31,302 bases of DNA, from assembly GCA_002450075.1 (NCBI GenBank), contig DJYJ01000038.1, forward strand, positions 1-31,302. The letters run 5' to 3'. This document shows, one piece after another, positions 1-6,720 of the stretch. The number at the start of each line of letters is the position of its first letter. Positions within the stretch are counted from its first letter, which is position 1. The DNA comes from Clostridiales bacterium UBA6981. Its GTDB lineage: Bacteria > Bacillota > Clostridia > Oscillospirales > Oscillospiraceae. The notes below the pieces were generated by a model. The model saw only the letters and a list, made by a program, of their open reading frames with translations. It searched no databases and was not told where the DNA came from. The position numbers and the translations under genes were made by a program.

Positions 1-22
1 ACACATCATTGTAAACCCTACA
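1..22. repeat. Left copy of the 22-bp terminal inverted repeat
   Basis: These 22 bases are the exact reverse complement of positions 31280-31301 at the other end of the window. The repeat contains the dyad TGTA-N5-TACA (core TGTAGGGTTTACA read outward). It ends 31 bases before the -35 box of the promoter of the first gene. It could be the edge of a multicopy element, an inversion site or a regulator site. Confidence 0.85.
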
Positions 23-53
23 CAAAAACGCTGCGAAAAAAAGACATTGGCAC

Positions 54-81
54 TTGATTTTTCCCGCGCTTTCTGTAAAAT
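54..81 (+). promoter_or_regulatory. Sigma-A-type promoter of the phosphoribosyltransferase gene
   Basis: TTGATT (54-59) and TAAAAT (76-81) are separated by 16 bases, and the gene starts at 123 behind GGGAGG. The extended -10 word GTAAAATAC also occurs in the ATPase operon promoter at the other end of the window. Confidence 0.6.
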
Positions 82-122
82 ACAAGGTGTTTGAATTCAC
101 ACTTTACCGGGAGGAACTTACC

Positions 123-677
123 ATGACTTATGAAATGGATATTGCGGGCCTCAAGCGGGAGCTCCCGATCTGCAAGGTCACGGACGATCTGTATATCGGT
201 GCCTTCGTCATGTTCGGCGACGTCGAGCTGACGGTCCACTGCGCCGCCGAGCTTTTGAAGCGCGCGCCGGAGTATGACTATCTGATCGCGCCCGAGGCCA
301 AGGCGATCCCTCTGCTTTACGAAATGGCCCGCCAGAGCGGCGCGGAGAAGTACTTCCTTGCCCGCAAGACCGCCAAGGCCTATATGTCCGGCGTGTTTGA
401 GGTGAACGTCAAGTCCATCACCACCGCTGCCGTGCAGCGCCTGATCATCGACAGCGCCGACGCCGAGCAGATCCGCGGCAAGCGCATGCTGATCCTCGAC
501 GACGTGATCTCCACGGGCGAGAGCCTGCGCGCGATGGAGGAGCTGGTCACCGCCGCGGGCGGCATCGTCGCCGGCCGCATGGCCGTCCTCGCCGAGGGCG
601 ACGCCATCAACCGCGACGACATCATCGTTCTCGCGCCGCTGCCGCTGTTCAACCCCGACGGCACCGTGAAAGAGTAA
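123..677 (+). CDS. Phosphoribosyltransferase, adenine phosphoribosyltransferase-like
   Basis: This 184-residue type I phosphoribosyltransferase probably salvages a purine base by condensing it with PRPP in the cytoplasm. The family signature is the PRPP-binding loop LILDDVISTGES at residues 123-134, where the adjacent acidic pair precedes the phosphate-binding TGES. The size matches adenine or xanthine phosphoribosyltransferases. The ATG at 123 was chosen because GGGAGG lies about 8 bases upstream, whereas the open frame upstream lacks a ribosome site. The base specificity cannot be read from the sequence, so the adenine assignment is tentative. The gene has its own promoter and a strong terminator, so it is monocistronic. 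Confidence 0.8.
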   Translation: MTYEMDIAGLKRELPICKVTDDLYIGAFVMFGDVELTVHCAAELLKRAPEYDYLIAPEAKAIPLLYEMARQSGAEKYFLARKTAKAYMSGVFEVNVKSITTAAVQRLIIDSADAEQIRGKRMLILDDVISTGESLRAMEELVTAAGGIVAGRMAVLAEGDAINRDDIIVLAPLPLFNPDGTVKE

Positions 678-710
678 TCGTTTTTCGTTTTGAGATTATA
701 GTGTTTAGGA

Positions 711-742
711 AACCGCCTCCGGGAAACCGGAGGCGGTTTTTT
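711..742 (+). terminator. Intrinsic terminator of the phosphoribosyltransferase gene
   Basis: A perfect 12-bp stem (711-722 with 727-738) carries a GAAA tetraloop and is followed by a T run. Confidence 0.9.
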
Positions 743-767
743 AAGAAAATCTTAATGGTTTGCGTAC

Positions 768-796
768 TTGGAACTTAAAGATTTTTATCGTAAGAT
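768..796 (+). promoter_or_regulatory. Promoter of the two-component operon, abutting the MITE
   Basis: TTGGAA (768-773) and TAAGAT (791-796) are exactly 17 bases apart. The last T of the -10 box is the T of the TA that bounds the MITE. Transcription would therefore begin inside the left terminal repeat, near 803, and the mRNA leader would be almost entirely MITE sequence. Confidence 0.55.
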
Positions 797-1069
797 AAGG
801 TAAACAAGATAACCCGAACCCGCCAAAACGGCGATCTTTCAGCGCTTTTACGCTTGTCGTCCTTGACTTGCGAAAGGCAAGCCTGCGTCCTCCGCACGCA
901 AAATCATCCGAAATCTCATCCGTTTTGGTCAAAGAGTTTTCCCGGAGCTGGAATTTGTCCAGCCGAGGCAAAAGCGCAGGGAATACTTCCGTATTGCCGA
1001 GCATTTTAACGAAGGATGGGCGAATCCCAGCACGGGAAAACCGTGGTTCGGATTATCCTGTTTACCTTA
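796..1069 (+). mobile_element. MITE-like element, copy 1 (274 bp)
   Basis: The terminal inverted repeats are at 796-820 and 1045-1069 and differ at two positions. The ends read TA-AGGTAAAC and GTTTACCT-TA, which fits a TA target duplication of the IS630/Tc1-mariner type. A second copy of the same length, about 92% identical by eye (22 mismatches), lies inverted at 28592-28865. No transposase is encoded, so movement would need a transposase supplied in trans. Small hairpins inside are at 821-833 (CGCC/GGCG) and at a CTTGC/GCAAG stem near 867-881, with further stems GCTGGA/TCCAGC, AATAC/GTATT and CACGG/CCGTG. A long frame is open through the element on each strand. Confidence 0.8.
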
Positions 1070-1089
1070 ACCGCGAGAGGTGAGAGGAC

Positions 1090-1785
1090 ATGTACAACAT
1101 CCTGATCTGCGACGACGAGAGAGACATCGTCTCGGCGCTGAAGATCTATCTCGAGGCCGAGGGCTATACGACCTTTGCGGCCGCAAACGGACGCGAGGCG
1201 CTGGACATGCTGCGGCGCGAAAAGATCCACCTTGTGCTGCTGGACGTGATGATGCCGGAGATGGACGGCATCGCCGCGCTCTCCCGCCTGCGGGAGGAGA
1301 GCAACGTACCCGTCATCCTCCTGACGGCCAAGAGCGAGGACACCGACAAGGTGCTGGGGCTCAACGTCGGGGCGGACGATTATGTGACCAAGCCCTTTAA
1401 CCCCGTCGAGCTCTGCGCCCGCGTGCGCTCGCAGCTGCGGCGCTATCTGCTCCTCGGCGGCGGAAAGACAGAGGAGGGCAGTCTCACGATCGGCCCGATC
1501 AGACTCGACGAAAAGGCCAAGGAGGTCACACGCGACGGCGAGCAGATCGCCCTGACGCCGACGGAGTATGAGATCCTGCGCTTTCTGATGCACCACGCGG
1601 GCGAGGTCTTTCCGCCGAAGGAGCTCTATCGCCGCGTCTGGAACGGCGAGCCCTACGGCGCGGAGAACACCGTCTCCGTCCACATCCGCCATCTGCGCGA
1701 AAAGCTGGAAATCAACCCCGCCGAGCCGCGCTTTATCAAGGCTGTCTGGGGTCAGGGCTATAAGTTTGAAAGGAGCGGGACATGA
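1090..1785 (+). CDS. OmpR/PhoB-family response regulator
   Basis: This 231-residue DNA-binding response regulator resembles VanR. The receiver domain (about 2-115) has the acidic pair D8-D9, the phosphoacceptor D52 in the LLDVMMPEMDG motif, T79 and K101 in TKPF. The winged-helix effector domain (about 130-228) includes the recognition region NTVSVHIRHLREKL and the C-terminal hairpin motif VWGQGYKF. The ATG is preceded by AGAGGTGA about 7 bases upstream. The stop overlaps the kinase start (ATGA), so the two are translationally coupled. Target genes are unknown. The envelope cluster further downstream is a possible target but nothing in the sequence proves it. Confidence 0.93.
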   Translation: MYNILICDDERDIVSALKIYLEAEGYTTFAAANGREALDMLRREKIHLVLLDVMMPEMDGIAALSRLREESNVPVILLTAKSEDTDKVLGLNVGADDYVTKPFNPVELCARVRSQLRRYLLLGGGKTEEGSLTIGPIRLDEKAKEVTRDGEQIALTPTEYEILRFLMHHAGEVFPPKELYRRVWNGEPYGAENTVSVHIRHLREKLEINPAEPRFIKAVWGQGYKFERSGT

Positions 1786-3926
1786 AAACACTCAAGGGAA
1801 GTACCCTATGCAAGACCCTCGCGGTCATTCTCTTCCTCGCGCTGTTCCTGGGCTTTGCCGCCGGCGCGCTCGGCGTCGGGATGCTCTATTCCGCCGGATA
1901 TTACAGCCGCGGGATGGAGGCGGCGCGGGAGATGCTCACGGAAAACCTCTGCCGGAACGAGGCTTGGCAGATCGCGGATCGCCTGCTCCCCATCAACGAC
2001 GACGGAGAACCAAACGCCTACCTTGCCACCGACGACAATTACCGCTATGAGATCTTCGACAGCAGCGGCACGCTCCGGTTTTCAACGTATAACGGCGAGG
2101 AGACGCTCAGCACCGTCACCGTCCCGGGCAGCAACTGGTATCCCTATTACGCTTTCCCGGAGGGCGAGCTGTGGGGCGAGGAGAGTGCCGCATCGGATAC
2201 CGGGAGCGCGGACGCCCCGCAGACCGAGCCGCTGCCCACGCCGCTGCCGGCCGGGGTAACGCCCGTGCCCGCGCCGACGGAGAGCGTGACGGCAGACACC
2301 GCGCTGCAGAAGACGGAAGAAACGCCGACGGATATACAGCCCGCCAAGCCGCTTCCGACCGTGACGCCCGACCCCATGCCCACACCGCATGTGACGAGCC
2401 CCGGCGACGTCTACTCGCGCGGGCGGACGGTGAACTTCACCGTTACCTGCTATCTGCTGCGCGACATGAAGGCGCGGGACAACGCCGCTTTCCAGGTGCG
2501 CTGCTTCGATTTCGCCGCGGCCCACAGTCGTGAGCTGGTGATCACCGCGATCGGCAGCGGGCTGCTTGCGATCCTGCTCTTTGCCTTCCTGATGGCCGCC
2601 GCCGGCCACCGGAAGGGCGCCGACGCGATCACGCCGCGCCTCACCGAAAAGATCCCCTTTGACCTCTTCACGGCAGCGGTCGCCCTCGCCGGATTTGCCG
2701 CTCTGGCGTACTTCTCCGACACGATGGAGCGCGCGTCGCGTTCTTACGACAGTGTGCTTCTGCTCATCCTCGCCGGGCTGCTGCTCTGCGCCGCCGTGCT
2801 GCTGGCGCTGTGGTGGTGTATGAGTCTCGCCGTGCGTGTGAAGATGGGCGGCCTTGTTCGCGGTACGCTGTGCTATAAGCTTCTTCGCTTCCTCGGACGC
2901 GCCGTCCGGGCTGTGTGGGGCTGGGGGAAAATGATCGTCACGGCTATCCCGCTCATCTGGCGGGGCATGCTGATCCTCTGCGGCGCGGAGTTCATCGGCT
3001 TCCTGATCCTTGCCATGAACGACCGCAGGGCGGGCCCGGTCGGCTTCTTTATCAATCTCTTCCTCTTCTTCCCGCTGGCGCTCTGGGCGCTCATCAGCGC
3101 GAGGAAGCTGCGTGACGGGGCGAAGGAGATCGCGGGAGGGAATACCGCTTATCGCGTCGACACAAAGTTTCTCTTCGGCGAGTTCCGCCGCCACGCCGAG
3201 GATCTCAACGCGATCCAAAGCGGCATCTCCCGCGCGGTGGACGCGCGGCTGCGCAGCGAGCGCATGAAGACCGAGCTCATCACCAACGTCTCCCACGACA
3301 TCAAAACGCCGCTGACCTCGATCATCAGCTATGTCGATCTGCTTTCAAAGGAAGAGATCGAAAACGAAAAGGCGCGGGAATACCTCGAGGTGCTGCAGCG
3401 CCAGAGCGCCCGCCTCAAAAAGCTGACGGACGATCTCGTCGAGGCGTCCAAGGCCTCCTCCGGCGCGCTGCCCGTCACGATCGAGGACTGCGACCTTTCC
3501 GTCATGCTCGACCAGACGGCGGGGGAGTACGGCGAAAAGCTCACGGAAAAGGGGCTGACGCTCGTCGTCCGCAAGGGCGAGGGCAGCGTCCCCGTCCGCG
3601 CCGACGTGCGGCACACCCAGCGCATCTTTGACAATCTGATGGGCAATATCCTGAAGTACGCCCTCCCCGGCACGCGGGTCTATCTCGAGCTGACCGAGGG
3701 GGAGAGCGGCCCGGCCGTGATTTTCCGCAACACCTCGCGCAGCGAGCTGAAGCTCAGCGCCGAGGAGCTGACCGAGCGTTTTGTACGCGGCGACGCCTCG
3801 CGCTCGAGCGAGGGAAGCGGGCTCGGCCTCTCGATCGCGCGCAGCCTCGCCGAGCTGCAGGGCGGCAGCCTTGCCGTGACGGTGGACGGCGATCTCTTCA
3901 AGGTGACGCTTGGCTTTACCCGATAA
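1782..3926 (+). CDS. Sensor histidine kinase with Pro/Thr-rich extracellular region
   Basis: This 714-residue membrane kinase is the partner of the preceding regulator. A first membrane helix (about 12-36) is followed by a roughly 200-residue extracytoplasmic part with a low-complexity Pro/Thr/Glu stretch (about 145-208). Several more hydrophobic helices follow, from about residue 250 to 440, then a HAMP-like linker. The H box NVSHDIKTPLTSI has phosphoacceptor H505. The N box is DNLMGNILKYA and the G2 box is GSGLGLSIA. The usual DxGxG G1 motif is replaced by a Asn-Thr-Ser region followed by ELTERFVRGD, as I recall from VanS-like Clostridial kinases. The number of membrane segments is unusual for a simple two-helix sensor. 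The signal is unknown, though an envelope signal is plausible. Confidence 0.92.
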   Translation: MKTLKGSTLCKTLAVILFLALFLGFAAGALGVGMLYSAGYYSRGMEAAREMLTENLCRNEAWQIADRLLPINDDGEPNAYLATDDNYRYEIFDSSGTLRFSTYNGEETLSTVTVPGSNWYPYYAFPEGELWGEESAASDTGSADAPQTEPLPTPLPAGVTPVPAPTESVTADTALQKTEETPTDIQPAKPLPTVTPDPMPTPHVTSPGDVYSRGRTVNFTVTCYLLRDMKARDNAAFQVRCFDFAAAHSRELVITAIGSGLLAILLFAFLMAAAGHRKGADAITPRLTEKIPFDLFTAAVALAGFAALAYFSDTMERASRSYDSVLLLILAGLLLCAAVLLALWWCMSLAVRVKMGGLVRGTLCYKLLRFLGRAVRAVWGWGKMIVTAIPLIWRGMLILCGAEFIGFLILAMNDRRAGPVGFFINLFLFFPLALWALISARKLRDGAKEIAGGNTAYRVDTKFLFGEFRRHAEDLNAIQSGISRAVDARLRSERMKTELITNVSHDIKTPLTSIISYVDLLSKEEIENEKAREYLEVLQRQSARLKKLTDDLVEASKASSGALPVTIEDCDLSVMLDQTAGEYGEKLTEKGLTLVVRKGEGSVPVRADVRHTQRIFDNLMGNILKYALPGTRVYLELTEGESGPAVIFRNTSRSELKLSAEELTERFVRGDASRSSEGSGLGLSIARSLAELQGGSLAVTVDGDLFKVTLGFTR

Positions 3927-3939
3927 TCCAGATCATAAT

Positions 3940-3985
3940 AAAGGGGATTTGCAGACGGTTTGTCCGCCGCAAATCCTCCTTTTTT
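3940..3985 (+). terminator. Intrinsic terminator after the sensor kinase
   Basis: AAAGGGGATTTGC pairs with GCAAATCCTCCTTT with one wobble and one mismatch. An internal GAC/GTC pair sits in the loop region, and a T run follows. Confidence 0.75.
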
Positions 3986-3986
3986 G

Positions 3987-4014
3987 TTGACTTCGGGGCA
4001 AAATCTGTTATTCT
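3987..4014 (+). promoter_or_regulatory. Promoter of the amino-acid permease gene
   Basis: TTGACT (3987-3992) and TATTCT (4009-4014) are 16 bases apart. They lie just after the upstream terminator and 33 bases before the permease start codon. Confidence 0.65.
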
Positions 4015-4046
4015 GTAGGTATCATCTTGCGAAGGAGAGAGACGGA

Positions 4047-5492
4047 ATGGACAACGGCACAATGGAAAAGCGCTACGGACTGCCTACCGCGATCTCGATG
4101 GTCATCGGTATCGTCATCGGCTCCGGCGTGTTCATCAAGGGCGGCAAGGTGCTGGCGCTGACAAACGGCAACATGCTCCAGGGCGTGCTGGTCGTGGCGC
4201 TCGTAGGCATCATCTGCATCATCTGCTCGCTTGTGTTTGCCGAGCTGGGCTCCAAGTTCGAAAAGGTCAACGGCGTTGTCGACTATGCCGAGGTCGCGCT
4301 GGGCAAAAATTACGCGTATTACGTCGGCTGGTTCATGACGACGATCTATTATCCCTGCCTCGCGGCGATGCTGGCCTTTTTCTCGGCCGTGTTTTTCTGT
4401 GAGCTGTGCGGCATCCCGGCCATGGACTTCTTCGTCACCGGCACGGTCAGCTCCGAGGCGCTGGGTCTCGGCGCGGGCTTTTTGATGATTGGCTACGGCA
4501 TCAACATCCTCAGCCCCAGGCTCGCCGGCAAGCTGCAGGTCAGCATGACGGTCATCAAGCTCGTCCCGCTGGTGCTGATGGCGGTCGTCGGCATCATCGT
4601 CGGACTTTCCACCGGCGCGACGGCGCGGGTGCTGGACTATGTCAATACCGCGGAATACGCCGCCGCCACGGCGGGCAAGTCCGCGTTTTCCGGTGTGTTC
4701 TCGGGCGTGGCGTCCTTTGCCTTCGCCTATGAGGGCTGGATCATCGCGACCTCGATCAACGCCGAGCTCCGAGACGCCAAGCGCAATCTGCCGATCGCGC
4801 TGATCCTCGGCTCGCTGTTCTGCACGGTGCTCTACTGTCTGTACATCTTTGCGATGAGCTCGGTCGGCGACGTGCAGACCATCATCGGCACCTGGCCGCT
4901 GGGCGAGGCGCTGCCCCGCATCGCGTTTTCCAAGATCTTCGGCAACGTCATCGGCACGATCGTCTATGCCTTTATCACGATCGGCTGCCTCGGCGTCATG
5001 AACGGGCTGATCATGGGCTCCTGCCGCGGCATGTACGCGCTCTCCGCCCGCAAGCTCGGCCCGCGTCCGTCGTTCTACGGCGATATCGACCACCAGAACA
5101 ACTTCGTCATCAAATCCGCCGTGATCGGCATGATGATGGGCGGCTTCTGGTATGCCTGGACTTCCGTTCTGTGGATGTACGGGCCGGATTTCATGGGCGG
5201 GCTGCACAATTGCGATTGGCTGGCCTGGGAGCCGGACGAGATCTCGATCATCAACCTCTATGCGATGTATATCCCGATGTTCGCGGCGATCATGTTCCGC
5301 TGCAAAGACTTTGGGTTTTTCAAGCGTTTTGTTCTGCCTGTGCTCGGCATCCTGTGCTGCCTCTTCATGTGCTACTGCTGCTGGGTCGGCAAGGGCTATA
5401 AGCAGATCTTCGGCTATCTCATCTTCCTGGCCGTCGTGCTGCTCGTCGGCGCGCTGTTCAAGAACAGCGTCACGCGGGAAAACAAAGAATAA
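4047..5492 (+). CDS. APC-superfamily amino-acid permease
   Basis: This 481-residue integral membrane protein has about 12 hydrophobic segments. The first helix carries the APC hallmark GIVIGSGVFIKGG, the Gly-rich unwound region that binds the substrate amino and carboxyl groups. The segment FAYEGWIIATSINAELRDAKRNLP matches the conserved loop of LAT/SteT-like permeases. The ATG at 4047 follows GAAGGAGAG, while an upstream in-frame start at 3960 lies inside the terminator and promoter and is rejected. The next two genes encode PLP enzymes of hydroxy-amino-acid metabolism, so serine or threonine (perhaps the D forms) are plausible substrates. That is inference, since a terminator and a new promoter separate the permease from them. 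Confidence 0.88.
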   Translation: MDNGTMEKRYGLPTAISMVIGIVIGSGVFIKGGKVLALTNGNMLQGVLVVALVGIICIICSLVFAELGSKFEKVNGVVDYAEVALGKNYAYYVGWFMTTIYYPCLAAMLAFFSAVFFCELCGIPAMDFFVTGTVSSEALGLGAGFLMIGYGINILSPRLAGKLQVSMTVIKLVPLVLMAVVGIIVGLSTGATARVLDYVNTAEYAAATAGKSAFSGVFSGVASFAFAYEGWIIATSINAELRDAKRNLPIALILGSLFCTVLYCLYIFAMSSVGDVQTIIGTWPLGEALPRIAFSKIFGNVIGTIVYAFITIGCLGVMNGLIMGSCRGMYALSARKLGPRPSFYGDIDHQNNFVIKSAVIGMMMGGFWYAWTSVLWMYGPDFMGGLHNCDWLAWEPDEISIINLYAMYIPMFAAIMFRCKDFGFFKRFVLPVLGILCCLFMCYCCWVGKGYKQIFGYLIFLAVVLLVGALFKNSVTRENKE

Positions 5493-5494
5493 AC

Positions 5495-5527
5495 AAAAAA
5501 GCCGGGTCGTATGCGACCCGGCTTTTC
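5495..5527 (+). terminator. Intrinsic terminator after the permease
   Basis: The perfect stem GCCGGGTCG/CGACCCGGC (5501-5509 with 5514-5522) is flanked by an A run and followed by TTTTCTT. Confidence 0.9.
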
Positions 5528-5557
5528 TTGACGGCCTGGGAGGCGGCATTGTATACT
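5528..5557 (+). promoter_or_regulatory. Promoter of the D-serine dehydratase-like / threonine synthase-like pair
   Basis: TTGACG (5528-5533) and TATACT (5552-5557) are 18 bases apart. AGGAGG precedes the ATG at 5589. Confidence 0.65.
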
Positions 5558-5588
5558 TTTCGTAACGAAACAAACAGGAGGCAGCGAT

Positions 5589-6707
5589 ATGACTGACACG
5601 ATCCGTTCGCCCTACGATCTGCCCACACCCTGTCTGCTCATCGATCTCGACCGGGCAAAGGACAACATCGCCATGATGCAGCGGCGCGCCGACGCGCTGG
5701 GGCTGAAGCTGCGTCCGCATATCAAGACCCACCGCATGCCGTACTTCGCCGCTCTGCAGATGGAGGCGGGCGCGTGCGGCATCGCCTGTGCCAAGCTCGG
5801 CGAGGCCGAGGTCATGGCCCAAAGCGGCATTTCCGACATTTTTATCGCCAATGAGCTGATCGGCGCGGATAAATACGAGCGCCTGCGCAAGCTGCACCGC
5901 CGCGTGCATGTGCGCGTCGGCATCGACAACACCGTCCAGCTCGAGCAGATGGAGCGCGCCTTCACAGATGAAGAAAAGCCGCTCGAGGTGCTGATCGAAT
6001 ATGAGGTCGGCGAGGCGCGTACGGGCGTTGTGGGCGACGAACAGCTCCTCGCGCTCGGCCGGGCGATCCTCGCGGCAAAGCATGTGGCCTTACGCGGGAT
6101 CTTCTCCCACGAGGGGCACACCTACCGCGCCGAGAGTCTGGACGATTGCCGCGCCAAGACCCGCACAGCCTGGGCGCGCACCGTGCGGGCGGCGGACATG
6201 CTGCGGGCACTCGGCGCCGAGCTCGACACCGTCAGCGTCGGCGCGACGCCCTCGGTGTTGAGCGGGGAGGACTTTGCCGGCATTACCGAGCTGAGGCTCG
6301 GCACCTATGTGTTTTTCGACGTGGGCCAGGCGCGGGCGCTCGGCGCCTTTGAGCGCTGCGCCGCCACGGTGCTCGCCTCCGTCATCTCCAAGCCCGAGGG
6401 CGCGCGCGTTGTGCTCGACGCCGGGGCCAAGGCGCTCGTCAGCCAGAACCGCCCGACGGGCATCTGCGCCACGGCGGGCTTCGGCGCGATCAAGGGCGCG
6501 GAGGATATCGCGATCGAAACGCTCTATGACGAGCATGGCGTACTAAACAGCCCGCGCTTTGCCGCCATGGCCGAAATCGGCGACAAGGTGGAGGTCATCC
6601 CCAGCCACATCTGCCCGACGGTGAATCTCTATGACAGAGCCTGGCTCGTCTCAAAGGGAAAGGTACTGCAAAGCGTCCCGGTAGCCTGCCGCGGCCGCTC
6701 GGACTGA
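5589..6707 (+). CDS. D-serine dehydratase / D-threonine aldolase family PLP enzyme
   Basis: This 372-residue enzyme has a fold-type III alanine-racemase N-terminal barrel and the C-terminal D-serine-dehydratase-like domain. The PLP lysine is K46 in RPHIKTHR. The C-terminal SHICPTVNLYD supplies a probable metal pair, H340 and C342. As I recall the family, a His-x-Cys pair is the zinc site of eukaryotic-type D-serine dehydratase, while D-threonine aldolases have His-x-Asp, so D-serine deamination to pyruvate and ammonia is the better guess. The start is fixed by AGGAGG 7 bases upstream. It is followed after 13 bases by a threonine synthase-like gene, almost certainly in one operon. Confidence 0.85.
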   Translation: MTDTIRSPYDLPTPCLLIDLDRAKDNIAMMQRRADALGLKLRPHIKTHRMPYFAALQMEAGACGIACAKLGEAEVMAQSGISDIFIANELIGADKYERLRKLHRRVHVRVGIDNTVQLEQMERAFTDEEKPLEVLIEYEVGEARTGVVGDEQLLALGRAILAAKHVALRGIFSHEGHTYRAESLDDCRAKTRTAWARTVRAADMLRALGAELDTVSVGATPSVLSGEDFAGITELRLGTYVFFDVGQARALGAFERCAATVLASVISKPEGARVVLDAGAKALVSQNRPTGICATAGFGAIKGAEDIAIETLYDEHGVLNSPRFAAMAEIGDKVEVIPSHICPTVNLYDRAWLVSKGKVLQSVPVACRGRSD

Positions 6708-6720
6708 AGGGGAGGAAAAG

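Noticed and set aside
868..1083. Small protein-like frame of about 71 residues inside MITE copy 1, and a matching one on the minus strand in copy 2
   Set aside because: It starts at a TTG without a ribosome site, the element is open on both strands, and the frame runs into flanking DNA. It is reported as a property of the element, not as a gene.
2200..2400. Pro/Thr-coding repeats in the sensor kinase as a DNA repeat element or CRISPR
   Set aside because: They are protein-level low complexity without regular units or spacers.
2082..3296. 404-codon antisense frame opposite the sensor kinase
   Set aside because: It is opposite a gene with intact kinase motifs. Its composition is low-complexity Arg/Glu/His and there is no start signal.
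4008..6083. 691-codon antisense frame across the permease and D-serine dehydratase-like genes
   Set aside because: It is a shadow of GC-biased third positions in real genes on the plus strand. It has no ribosome site, crosses a terminator and a promoter, and has His/Asp/Arg-rich nonsense composition.
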